A stretch of 64,000 bases of DNA from Meconema thalassinum (taxonomy: Eukaryota > Arthropoda > Insecta > Orthoptera > Tettigoniidae), in the NCBI GenBank assembly GCA_946902985.2, contig OX336388.2, forward strand, positions 1,700,567,978 to 1,700,631,977. The letters run 5' to 3'. A program made the translations under genes and the position numbers. Under the pieces are notes generated by a model. It saw only the letters and a list, made by a program, of their open reading frames with translations. It made no database searches and was not told where the DNA came from. The stretch's first letter is position 1. Every line of letters begins with the position of its first letter. Of the stretch, positions 1 to 10,575 are shown in pieces.

Positions 1-30
1 GCCCCTAAACTAAGGAACCAACCAACCAAC
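1..30 (+). repeat. SINE family A, 3' tail cut by window edge
   Basis: The window opens on the last 30 bases of a family A SINE: the conserved block GCCCCTAAACTAAGGAACC followed by a repeated AACC tail. At least nine other A copies in this window carry the same block, so the assignment is firm although the head lies outside the window. Confidence 0.8.
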
Positions 31-54
31 TTTATACACCTTATAAAATTGTAC

Positions 55-295
55 ACAATTTAATTTTGTTACTAAATGATAATATCATATTTCTGGAAGG
101 CCTGGTGCAGATTCTTTCTAGCTGACGGCTGTGAACAGCCTGCGCGTCGTAATGCAGATTATATGATGATAAAGACGTCACAAACACCCCGTTCCCAGAC
201 AGGGGAATTAACCCATTCTCATTTTTCGGTCTAAAATCGAACCCGGGACCCTTCGAGTGAAAGCCTAGCATGCTAACCACGGTACCGGAAAAGAT
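55..295 (-). repeat. tRNA-derived SINE (family I), minus strand
   Basis: Read on the minus strand from about 292, this has a tRNA-like head: an A-box-like stretch (GTGGTTAGCATGC) and a B box (GGGTTCGATTTTAG, near 226-240). It is followed by about 170 bases of unrelated body. No other copy was seen in the window and no target duplication was found. The internal RNA polymerase III promoter layout is why I call it a SINE. The 3' limit is approximate. Confidence 0.5.
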
Positions 296-3200
296 AATAC
301 ATAGTACTCCAGAAATCCTTTAAGGTTTCTTGCCGTGTCTGTTGCGGAGTTTTGCCTAGGTACACCAAGTCAGGCTCCTTGGTGACCGTGCCCTGACCAC
401 CGATGGGGTAGCACTTATTGCACTACGTCCCATACAGTACTTATAGCACACCGCTGTGCTACTTTTATGTGGGAAGCAAGAACTCTCACAGCTTTTTTCC
501 TCCCTATAGAGGTTTCCAAAAAAGATGACATGGGACATGGTGGTATTAGGTTGCCTAAGCAAAATTGGTGAAGACTCATGGTTGCGCTTGAGCAAGTGAG
601 CGCTAGTCGCACGCAACAGAGAAGTGTCGAGCGGACTATTCTGTGCGACCTAACGATGCTTTGGGAAGTCTTAAAAATTATCGTTTTAAGGAGGTTTTGG
701 TACAGTTCTAAGCTGGTTACTGGGAGCACGGCCATTTGGTACTGAACCCATAATTTAAAGGACTAAGGATGTCATGTGACAGGAGTTGAACCACCGGCTC
801 ATGCGAACACAAGTGCCGATGTTATGGAACTAGCTACGCAACCTGCAGCATTGTATGAAGTATCATTAGTGTAGCTAACTCAAGAAGTGAATTGAATGCT
901 TTCCGTATACATTTTAGCACGGCGAGAAGAAGCAATGTAAAATGATATTTTTATTAACACAGCCATGAATGAGAATCAATCTAGTCTGTCAATTGGCAAG
1001 TTAGCGAGATTGTAAGTGTTTCCCCCTGGAAAAAACCAGTTAGGGTGAGCCACGAGCCACAGGGAGAGGGAAGGTGACATTGACACGCGCGAGGTCTAGA
1101 ATACATGCCACGCAAGGAAGGATTTATACCATGTGACCGAATCTGGACCAATATGAATATTATATATTGGCGGTCAATAATATTTTAATAATTATTTAAA
1201 AACATATTTAGAAGAGATTAAATGGCAGAAATATGAAGGAAATTAAAAATAAAAGCCAATGATATAAATGTTATTAAAATATGAATACGGAATGAAAATA
1301 TATTAACAGATGAAGATTAGTTCAAGGTCCAATGCCATAAAACGCCATTTTAATTTGCTATCAGAGAAGGGAGACAGCGTCAGTGGATTCATTCCGTATC
1401 TGACTTCGAAAATTGATAGACGTATTAGTCATCTACAGGAAATCTAGACCGAGGAAGCCGAAGAGACTTTGACGGAGAAGACAGCATCGCCGCCGGCCAA
1501 GCTGAATACGAGCTCCGATGAAATACTACAGCGGAAAGATATAACATTATTTCCACGCAAACAAGCATTATAAATCGAATAACTACAACATGAATTTATC
1601 GTTACATCAACAAAAGAATAAATCTTCGCATTGGAGCTTCTATTGACAAGCGAGAGCAACATTTTTCCAAAAGTACAAGCGTTGTTGGAAAACTAAGTGG
1701 ATTTAACAAATCTTCACGCAACGAAGTATTTCAAATTGTTTTTACGAAATACAGATATGATTATTGAACCGTCAACGAGGAAGTTTAACATGGTCTACAA
1801 CTTGAATGTCATGAAGTCATACTAGATCATGAAGTGGAAATAACCAGCTTTCAACATGTGGATTCCATCAGTGATTTAGCCGCACATCAACGCCTAGTCA
1901 ATGAGGGTGTAAGCTTAACATCATGCTTCACCATCATGCACATACAGCTACGATGTATTTCTATGCCAACTTCAGAAATACTAAACCTATTAAACAACAA
2001 TATATATTCGTGCAGAACTTCTAGTTTGCGGTTCGCCTGAAGATGATCACCAGAAACGCTCTTAGTTTCGGAAACGTACGGAAGTGTTGCAGTCCTGGAA
2101 TGATGGAGAAGGAGCCGCACGTGCCACCAGCAGATTTCAAGGCGAGAGCAGAGGAGACGCGTGGCCGACTTGCTTGCCGTCTCGTGGCCGACACCAGTCC
2201 CGTTAGCCAGCTGTGCTGTTCGCCACAGTCTATGCCGGCGGGGCGCAATCACTTCATGTTTACCTTGCTATTAGAATAAATATTCGGGCAGAAGGTAAAA
2301 TAAACTCTTCGAATATTATTGTAGTTAGTTGTGCAGTAATGTAGATACCCTTGACATGACCGAATTTTGAGTGGCAAGTTTGATATGTTATTTTTAATTG
2401 TTTTAGAGCTTATTTTAGCACCGTAATTTGTTATAACGTTCAAGTAATTATTTTTGAGACGTCGTCACTTAGATTTTGACGTGTAGCAAATTTAGTTAAT
2501 CTTCGATTTTTGATATTGCGAGGTTATTTAAATTTATAAGTATCTATGCTAGTTAAATAATTGAATATTTTAAAATGCGTTAGCTTGTATACTTTATTGA
2601 AAGTATATCAAACTTATATTAGAAAGGATTGGTAAATTATTGACAGATAAATAATTTCATTTTTCGAAATGACAAATTAAGTTATTGATCAGTTCTGATG
2701 AGAACGACAATGAACGTATTCTCTTGAAACGACGAATAATTGAAGCTTAATGTTTTCTTTAAATAGAATTGACAATCTGATGTAACACTGATTATAAAAC
2801 GCTATATTGCGGTATGACAATACAAAAGGTAAAGAATTATACTGAACTGTAAATAGAAATATTATGAGAATCATAAGATATGAATAAGTTGAATTTATAT
2901 TCACGAAATAGAAGAAAGGTGAGGATATGCAGTGTATTTATATTAACGAGTCGAGAACATACAGACAGATATCTTAAATATGTAAAGTTCAATGAACTGT
3001 GGTTTCATAAAATGATACGAAAGAAATATATCGCAATTGAATCGCTCAGGAAGGTATAAAACATGAATTATGTAAGTGAAATAACAGGGATGGTTAGACA
3101 AGTCATAAGTATTTAAGTACATGAAAGAAAGATGTATAATCGATAGATAACGTGTAATTTGAACTATATAAGTAGGATTACTGATTTTCATACACCCCCA

Positions 3201-4638
3201 GAGTGTGTATTATAATGGGAATGATGATGATAATTATTAATGCGAAACTTGTGAAGAGGAAGGCTGTATAAGCGTATGTGTTCACGCTGACTTGTATTTA
3301 AGGTAAAAGATAATGTTCCTATGGATTAATTGAAAATAGAGCGAAGTAAATAATGAAGTTACGACTGTGTAGTCGATGTGTTAAGTATGTGAATCTGCGA
3401 TTAAGGTATCTTTAAAGAATGAAGTAATGAAACTTCGTAGACAACGTATTTGAACGAACCACAAAAGATAGTCTGATATACATCCGTCTTATTTTTTAAT
3501 CAAGGTTATGACTATACCGAACAGTTATAAGCTTCACCGCTCGTAACATTATGTTCATTTAATATTTTGACAATCTAAACTAGATAATATACGAGAGGTA
3601 GGTGATTTATTCGGAAAATGTAAACAGAGGGAGTGAATCGGAAGGATGATCAGTGGATCATAACATTATCGCCTAGCTAACGATAATCGTGTAAATATGT
3701 AAATAATTTATTATTGAAGGCACTTAAAAAGTTTTAATATGTGAAAGTAGATTTGTGTAAATGAAGTTAAGTATGTATCATGCAGGGGAAGGATTGTACA
3801 ACAATAGCGTGTGAGGGTTTGATGGTTAACAAGTACAGACAGATCCACAAGTACGTGGACAGTTTAATAAATAATACTAGACGAGGTGTCTAGGACATAA
3901 TTTTATTTTAGTTAGTCAACGAGGACCTGTAAAGTCGTGAACCGAAATTCACAATTATAATTTGCATATAGCAATGCTATACTTTAATTATTTGAAGTTT
4001 TATTCAACGTGTGAATGTTGTAGGATTGTATGTGGACATTTATGTCAGTGGTATTCTCTTATATGAATAAACTCTAGCAGGCACTTGTTAGTTTGCCTGT
4101 CCATTTTTAAAGAACATAACGATCTCCTTATTTAACGATCTGATGCGATAGTACTGCTGGCTAGGTACTGGCGTCCGTTGCACATTTAAACCGTTCACTC
4201 CCTGAGATTCTAAGAATCTCGTCCTACCATACTTAATTGTAGGAATTTTTACGTAACTAAGTAGGAGTACTATCGTAGTTTTAGAAATATACCTGTATCG
4301 AGAAATTACTAGCCTTTTACCTAGTAAGTTACAGTTGGTTTTTCTGGCTGGGTATCAACGTCCTTAGCGATCCCTTCCATCTTCAGGATATTAGGTGATG
4401 GCTACATGAATTTCGGGTACAGTACCAATAAACCAAACAATTTTTTATAACAATTGGAGATCACTATTATGCTTATCAAACATAGGAAAATAAATACTGA
4501 AGAAGTTGATTATGTTTATCAGCATGGAGAAGCGAATACACGAATTATGTTTCATGTTCATAAATCGCCACCAACTTCATGAATTTTAGTAAAAGCCTCT
4601 GATACTGATGTTCAAATAATGTTGATGGCCAATATATA
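296..4638. other. AT-rich stretch, no recognisable gene
   Basis: No ORF here resembles a known family. The sequence is strongly AT-rich, particularly 1150-1320 and 2280-4450. A GC-richer island at 2040-2275 holds overlapping short ORFs on both strands and is followed by AATAAA at 2275-2280. It could be the end of an old LTR or retrotransposon, but I found no matching second copy. I see no promoter or RNA gene. Confidence 0.5.
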
Positions 4639-5949
4639 TTGGGTTGGTGCATAAGTTCGTAGCGTTTTCCATAAATTTATCCACATCAAGTTTGTAAGTT
4701 TGTTAATCTTTATTAAGAGAAGTTAATCAGCCGTGGCACATTCTCCTTCACGATCTACAACAGTCTGCCAACGCTGTGGTAATTTTTCGATTCCGCGCCT
4801 GTAGCAATCACGTGGTTTTGAGTTGAAGAATTCGTCCAGCCATGTTCAGAGCGCATCTTCATCCGGAAAGGAAGTGCCTTGATGGTTGTTCGAGACAGAG
4901 CGGAAAAGATGAAAATTTGTGAGTGCAAGATCGGGCGAATAAGGTGCGTGTGGAACGATTTCCTAGCCCAATTCCTGTATAGTGCTTTTGTCAGATTAGC
5001 AGAGTGCGGACGGGCGTTATCATGGAGGAGCATAACTTCAGGCAGTCTTGCTGGTTGTTTTCCTTGGATTGCATCTGCAGGAAGTCTCAGTAGTTGGTAA
5101 TCATAACCAATGTCAGCAGTGATGGTTACGCCTCGGGGAAGCCATTCGTAGTACAGCACACCGCTGGTGTTCCACAAGATGCATAACATTATCTTTTGTG
5201 GATGCGCGCAGGTCCTTGTACGGGGAGTTGCTTGTTTGTTTGGGCTTAACCATTCCTTTCTTCTCCTTATGTTAGCGTAAAGACACCATTTCTCGTCACC
5301 AGTAACGATACAGGAGAGAAATGGTCGATGTTGTTTACGAGCCAATCGATAACGAGCAAGCAGAGATGCAGATATGGCCACCCGCTATTTTTTTGTGATT
5401 TTGGCTTAGAACATGCGGTACCCATACACCGGATTTTTGAACCTTACCCATGGAATGCAAATGTCGCACAATGGTGGAATGATCACAGTTCATCACATTT
5501 GCTAGTTATCGTGTAGACTGTCGTGGATCATTGTGAATTAATGCGTTCAAATGATCTTCATAAAATTCTGACGGCCTTCCTGAACGTGGGGAGTCACTGA
5601 GGTCAAAACGACCCACCTTTAAACGAGAAAACCACTTTCTTGCCGTGCTCTCTCCAATAGCATTGTCCCCATACACGACGCAAATGTTTCTGGCCGCCTC
5701 CGCTGCTTTCGTCCCTCTATTGAATTCAAAGAGAAGAATAAGTCGGAAATGTTCCAATTTCTCCACAAGGCACTCCATTTTCTAACGTCCACGGCTCCAC
5801 TCACTATCAGCAATTGACAAAACTTCAATATGTAAACTCAAGAACAAACATTGAACTACAAAGCAACAATGACAGTCGACACATAGAACCATAGCAACCG
5901 GAATATCAACAACCAAACACAAACGCTACGGACTTATGCACCAACCTAA
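4639..5949 (-). mobile_element. mariner DNA transposon, full length but dead
   Basis: This 1311-bp element is bounded by 29-bp terminal inverted repeats that differ at two positions. The outer ends read TTGGGTTGGTGCATAAG on the left and, in reverse complement, TTAGGTTGGTGCATAAG on the right. A TA dinucleotide flanks both sides (4637-4638 and 5950-5951), the signature target duplication of the IS630/Tc1/mariner superfamily. Length and end structure match an autonomous mariner. The single transposase gene runs on the minus strand and is broken. It was therefore once mobile but cannot move itself now; intact TIRs could still be mobilised in trans. I cannot assign the subfamily safely. Confidence 0.93.
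4755..5778 (-). pseudogene. mariner transposase pseudogene
   Basis: The minus-strand reading starts at a methionine at 5778. The first open part (to 5506) is the N-terminal helix-turn-helix region, with the family signature KWFSRLKVGRFDLSDSPRSG. It ends at an in-frame TAA at 5506-5508 where an amino acid is expected. Reading continues in that frame to about 5380, then shifts frame into 5381-4755, which carries the catalytic core: VTGDEKWCLY (first aspartate) and LLHDNARPHSA (second aspartate). Downstream, the region that should supply the third aspartate of the DD34D triad is out of frame in this ORF. There are thus at least one nonsense change and two frameshifts. The product would have cut and rejoined DNA at the TIRs. 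The family call is secure and the gene is non-functional. Confidence 0.9.
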
Positions 5950-5951
5950 TA

Positions 5952-6640
5952 TAAACTTTCATAGTCAGAAATTTGGTTAGCAGGTTCAGCAATCAAAAAA
6001 GGAAATTACAAAGACCTACTTTACATTAGTTGTACAGAATTACCATTAGGGATGCACACTATATCTAAGACTACCCGCTTTCCATGCGTCTACAGCTTGC
6101 GATTGCTCGGCAGCATTTTACAACAAAGGAAATGTCAGACCTTCCAATTTATTATTGAAACGAGACGTACAAAAAATGTATGCGTCATTTAACAGATGAA
6201 GCCGACAATTTAATCGGCGATAAAATGGACGTAGTTAAGGAGTTTACTGCTCTTATATTTGGCATCAAGTACTTCACTGGTGTAAATGACACGAGATATC
6301 GCATATTTTTAAAGAAAAATATTCGGTTAAGAAAGATAATGAACAATTTATGAAAAAGGTTGATAGCTTCAACTCAACATCAACCCGTTATGCTGGGAAT
6401 AGATAAAACTAAACGTACAATATACGTGCATTATATGGGGCTTAATGAAACTAATCCTGGCAACTGTGTCCTGAAAATTGCGGTTGTTTCATGGATGGCT
6501 ATTTAAAGCCAACAGGGTTCGCTTAATATTAGAATTTTAGGAATATTTACACAAGGGAAGATTGAAATAATGACTAAATTATGACCCAGAATATACTGTA
6601 TTATACTTCTTTTTGCTCTATGCAGTGCTTGACCATATTT
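5952..6640. other. no recognisable feature
   Basis: About 690 bases between the mariner and the next SINE. No coding similarity, repeat or RNA gene was seen. The last 16 bases (6625-6640) are one copy of the target duplication of the following SINE. Confidence 0.5.
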
Positions 6641-6850
6641 GGGGAGCGTGATGGTGCAGTGGCTTCGCTGCTCGTCTTTCACCGGACGACTTGGGTTCGA
6701 ATCCCGGTGACAGCGGGGTGGAATATTCACCTGAAAAATCACGTGGCGTCAGGAAGAGCATCCGGTCTTAAATCCCCGGCCAAAACCAAAATGAGCCTGG
6801 TTAGCTCCGGCGACCCCAATTAATTGAGAAAAGCCGAAGAAAGTTTTTTA
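6641..6850 (+). repeat. tRNA-derived SINE (family F) with 16-bp target duplication
   Basis: The 210-bp element starts with a tRNA-like head that has an A-box-like TGGTGCAGTGGC and a clear B box GGGTTCGAATCCC at about 6692-6704. An unrelated body follows, ending in a short T-rich tail. It is flanked by GTGCTTGACCATATTT at 6625-6640 and GTGCTTTACCATATTT at 6851-6866, a 16-bp target duplication with one mismatch. That proves LINE-mediated insertion and fixes both ends. It is the only F copy in this window. Confidence 0.88.
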
Positions 6851-6866
6851 GTGCTTTACCATATTT

Positions 6867-7553
6867 CTATTTTTGCTCCAGATCTGTTGGTCTGCCATAA
6901 GTTTTATTTTATTTTTAGAATTAGTGGTAGCCGTTTTGTTGTTCTTTCCGGAGCTAGGGACATTCCATATTATGTCCACAATGTTACCCTCGAACACGGG
7001 TGACAAGCGATTGGTCAGTATCATTTTTGGAACGCTATACAGAAAAAATTGACCGATCTGTAATACATATTGCGATACAACTTACACCAACATTTCCTAA
7101 ATTCTCCACGCTGATGATCGAAGCCTGTGGAACGATTAATTTAGAGCCACCTGTCGTGCCCTTCGGATCTCTAAAACTGTGATCGTGGATCCCCTATTAA
7201 GAGATCTGTATCAATCTGGTGAAACCACCTTTACAGTTTCTGAACAGCATGTTCACCTTGTACTTACTTTTTGCGCTCCGACTCCTTGGTAGTCATTCCC
7301 AGATATTTTAGAGTTTTGATATTTCGAGTAGGCTATAGGTTATTCATTCTCGCTGATGTGTTTGTAATGAACTCGATTAACTGTTTCACAAATTGTACTT
7401 TGCAAAGTTAATTTCTGTATAAATTCATTTATTCTAATTACATTGTGTAAGTGTTATACGTATATTAGGCTTTATTAAATGGGCAGCCTTAAAAGGAATC
7501 ATTAAGACTTGAAAATTATCAGAATGTATTATCTCCTCTTCTTTGTATTACAG
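6867..7553. other. no recognisable feature
   Basis: Unique-looking AT-rich sequence. If the exon call at 7554 is right, this is intron; its last 25 bases are pyrimidine-rich and end in TTACAG. Confidence 0.4.
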
Positions 7554-7607
7554 GACCCCAGCAGGCCACTAGTGGATGTCATCGTAGGCTCTTCTCGGGC
7601 TTGTGAG
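7554..7607 (+). CDS. putative 54-nt internal exon of a host gene
   Basis: A GC-richer 54-base block is bracketed by near-consensus splice signals. Upstream is a pyrimidine tract (ATCTCCTCTTCTTTGTATTACAG), given here only as a 23-base stretch at 7531-7553 ending in CAG; downstream is GAG followed by GTATGTGT. Exactly one of the three forward frames is open: it reads 18 codons, DPSRPLVDVIVGSSRACE. The length is a multiple of three, so skipping it would keep frame. I do not recognise the protein. No neighbouring exon was found, and short segments like this can arise by chance, so confidence is moderate. It is the only hint of a host protein-coding gene in the window. Confidence 0.35.
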
Positions 7608-8039
7608 GTATGTGTCTAATGTGGGAACTGTAAATATTCATACTTGTACCAGTAGCGACTCCTGCTCTCAAGATAAGGATTATGTATGTTACAGACTTGC
7701 CTGTAACAAACAACACAGACCACAAATATTGAATTAAGTATTACACAAATTACAAAATATATAATACTTTACGTATAGGTACATGGTTGATGACAACAAT
7801 TGACAGTGGTGGGGTCGTTAGCAGTCGGCAATGATCGTAACCATTCGGAGAGGCAGACTGGATCTCAGCATTCCGGCGCGGGTGTTTGCGTATGCGTTGA
7901 GTATGGACTAAAACTGGGCTGTCTCATTCAAGGGTCGAGCACTTTTTTAGGTAGATTTCATTAGAAAGCTAACTATTGCAATGGGTACCATGTTTCGACT
8001 TCCGGAAAATTTCGACATATCTTCGCGTTTCACATCCCC
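7608..8039. other. no recognisable feature
   Basis: No repeat, ORF or RNA gene was recognised. It would be the following intron if the exon call is right. Confidence 0.4.
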
Positions 8040-8590
8040 CAGACCCCAAAACCACCGTCAGTTCAAAAGTTTATATATAATTTATGTATGTATATATATA
8101 TGTATATATATAATGTATATCAGTTTCTTGTGGACACGATAACTGCCGTAATTTTGCACCAATCACGTTGAATTATTTACGAATTATTTAACGAATATGT
8201 ATACCTATAATATCTCGGTCGAGTTCGTTACTGGGCTAAATCGGTCGAAGGGGGTGAAAATGGGGGGCTTTTTTTTTCGAAAAAGTGAAATATTGCTATA
8301 ACTCTCTTAATATGTGAAATATCGAATCCGTTCAAAGTTCATACTATGTGTCGGATAAAGCCCAAACATTTATGTTTGAAGAGTTTTTTATAGCACCAAC
8401 CATTGACCAAAGGGGTGGGAAAAAGTGGGTTTTTCGGGAAACATTAATCATATCTCTCTTAATAGGCACAATATCAAAACCGTACAAAATGGACAATATT
8501 CCCCTAATAATTACCTAAAACTTTTGTCTGAAAGAATTTTTGATATGACCCACCATTACACCAAGGGATGAGAAAAATGATATCGGAATT
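8040..8590. repeat. non-coding region with a (TA)n tract and two diverged ~150-bp direct repeats
   Basis: A TATATG-type microsatellite lies at 8074-8118. After it, two related blocks (about 8280-8420 and 8435-8575) share a recurring phrase: ATAACTCTCTTAATA or ATATCTCTCTTAATA, then an ATATCNAANCCGT motif, then a stretch around CCCAAACAT or CCTAAAACT, then a CACCA...AAGGG(G/A)TG motif. The pattern looks like an old tandem duplication inside a dispersed non-coding repeat. No coding potential was seen. Confidence 0.5.
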
Positions 8591-8724
8591 ATAAGGAAAT
8601 GCCAAGCGCTATCAGAGGTTGCCATGGCAACACTACTAAATTGATGACGGATGAGCCATCGGACGTTGCCATGACAACGCACTTGCTCGATATCAGATTC
8701 AGATTTCCATCAGACTAAGAGTGA

Positions 8725-9113
8725 AGCGTCTTCGGTGACGTAACTGGTAGCATGCTAAACTTCTATGCCCAAGGTCGCGGGTACAAAGCCGGCCGAAGTC
8801 GTCGGATTTTCAAAGAGCGCTAAAAATTCCTCTGTATGCTTTCCTTTGGAGGGGAAGTTCCAACGTTCGTTGCGAGTTGCTGGTTGCGGTGGCATCTAGT
8901 AGCCAAGTTCACAGCTAGGTGTCGTTGATGGTAGTATCTGGTAGCAACATTAGGAACTACTGCTTGAAATTGACCGTCTGCAGTCCTTACCTGAATTACA
9001 GAATAATACAGCCATCACAATTCACACCGTTTATCAGACAGATTCTTCACTCACCCAAAGTAGACGGGGTTACATGACCGCGTTGTCGCAGCCCCTAAAC
9101 TGAGGAACCAACC
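8725..9113 (+). repeat. SINE family A, near full length, plus strand
   Basis: The head reads CTTCGGTGACGTAACTGGTAGC then a B-box-like GCGGGTACAAAGCC. It continues into the family body (GGTGGCATCTAGTAGCC) and the conserved tail (CGCGTTGTCGCAGCCCC, then AACC repeats at about 9100-9113). About 100 bases of the body present in the 490-bp full copies are missing here. No target duplication could be defined. Confidence 0.82.
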
Positions 9114-9790
9114 AAAATCTCTGCGGTAAATATAATTTTGCGTGAAGAAGTAACAGACCGTTACATAGTTACACATCAGTGTCGAAACCTTGCATAAGTA
9201 CAGTGTGACCACAAGTATAAAAATGGACCCCAAATGACAAGAAGGTTGCCGTCCCCATAAGACAATAAAATGTTTAAAATATGCATAAAATGACGAAAAA
9301 CAAAGTTAATTAAGCTCCAATTATAAAATACTTTCTCGCAATAAATGAGGTCTGATTCTTCTACGAAAACCTGCATATTCTCCCTTTTTTTCGCCTATCC
9401 CCAAGTTTGTCCGGTGAAATCTACCTCCGCCTTCCGGCGTGCCGAGAGGACTTTTTTTTTTACCGTATTTACATTCTATTTTATTCAGGGTGTTTATTAC
9501 CTTGCCTGGTCTATGAAGAATTTTGTTGCGAAGCATGCCCCACTCTTGAGCGGTGTTCGGTGGACTGGCGCTCAGTTTAAGGAAGGGAAGAGATGTTCTT
9601 GAGAGCGGACAATTTGAAACATTCTGAACACAAAATACCCTTTGATGTCCTATAAACAATACTGTATATTTCATAAATACAGAGTAACTAAATTCTCAAG
9701 TGTGCATTTACTCCAAGAACTCGTCTTTTTTGAATTTCTGATTTTGGTTATCCATATATTTTTATTTATTATTATAATTATTATGAAATT
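9114..9790. other. no recognisable feature
   Basis: Short ORFs on both strands overlap and resemble nothing known. The right end is an ATTATTATA-rich tract next to the following SINE. Confidence 0.4.
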
Positions 9791-9794
9791 CTAT

Positions 9795-10073
9795 GTGGCG
9801 GTTTTTACGGCCGGATGGCCTTTCTGACGACAACCTCATTAGGGGAGATAATGAGAGATGAAATGAATGAAGGTGAATGAAACTGGGCAAGGATGTGGAA
9901 AAAAGCGGTTGTGGCCTGTCAGAAGACCGTCCCAGTATTTACCTGGAGTTGAAACCACGGAAAGCCATTTCAAGGACGGCCGACGGTGGGGCTCGAACCC
10001 ACGTCTACCGAGTCCACAGAGAACTTGACCCCATGGCCTAGCGCTGCGCTTTAGCGAGCGTAGCTACCGCTGT
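9795..10073 (-). repeat. SINE family C, minus strand, variant 3' end
   Basis: On the minus strand the tRNA-like head runs from about 10073 leftwards, with B box GGGTTCGAGCCCCACC at 9989-10004, followed by the C-family core found at 16120 and 41306. The core includes the complements of GGCCGTCCTTGAAATGG and CAGGTAAATACTGGGAC. The leftmost 60 bases differ from the other two C copies, so this may be a subfamily. ATTATTATA occurs on both sides as a possible target duplication, but that tract is low complexity. Confidence 0.78.
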
Positions 10074-10334
10074 CGTATATTATTATATTCATTTTTTTAA
10101 ATATCCAGCCGTCCACTTCTAAATATCAAATTAATCTAAATTTGTATAATTTATCTGTGTTAAGAGGAGCAGATGACCTCGATGTTCCACCCCAAGGGCG
10201 TCTTCTTTCTCAAAATGACCAGGTGGGCTTAGCCCCGCCTGAATTGTGCAGATAACAACTTCTGTTCCTTGGAGAATATCGTGAGGACGATACTTGTGGC
10301 CATCCACTAATACTAGTACCCCTGCTCGTTGTCG

Positions 10335-10575
10335 GGCGGAGTGAAGCGGACGGTAAATTGTAGGCCTTCAAAACTCAAGATATCAGGTTCAAACCCGACT
10401 TAGTCAGATGGCATGAAGGGTGCTTAAATGAGGCAACCTCATATCCCTTCATTCACTGTCACGCTGAAAATTCCCTTCTAGGGCAAAATTCTGACATTCT
10501 CTGCAACTCTAAAACTATAGCAGCCTAAATGGTCGTTAACTCATATTATTATTGTTATTATTAGACTATTATTAT
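10335..10575 (+). repeat. tRNA-derived SINE-like element (family H)
   Basis: A head with B box CAGGTTCAAACCCGAC (about 10390-10405) is followed by about 130 bases of body and an (ATT)n tail at 10546-10575. The B box plus microsatellite tail is a SINE layout. No second copy or target duplication was found in the window, so the boundaries are approximate. Confidence 0.5.
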
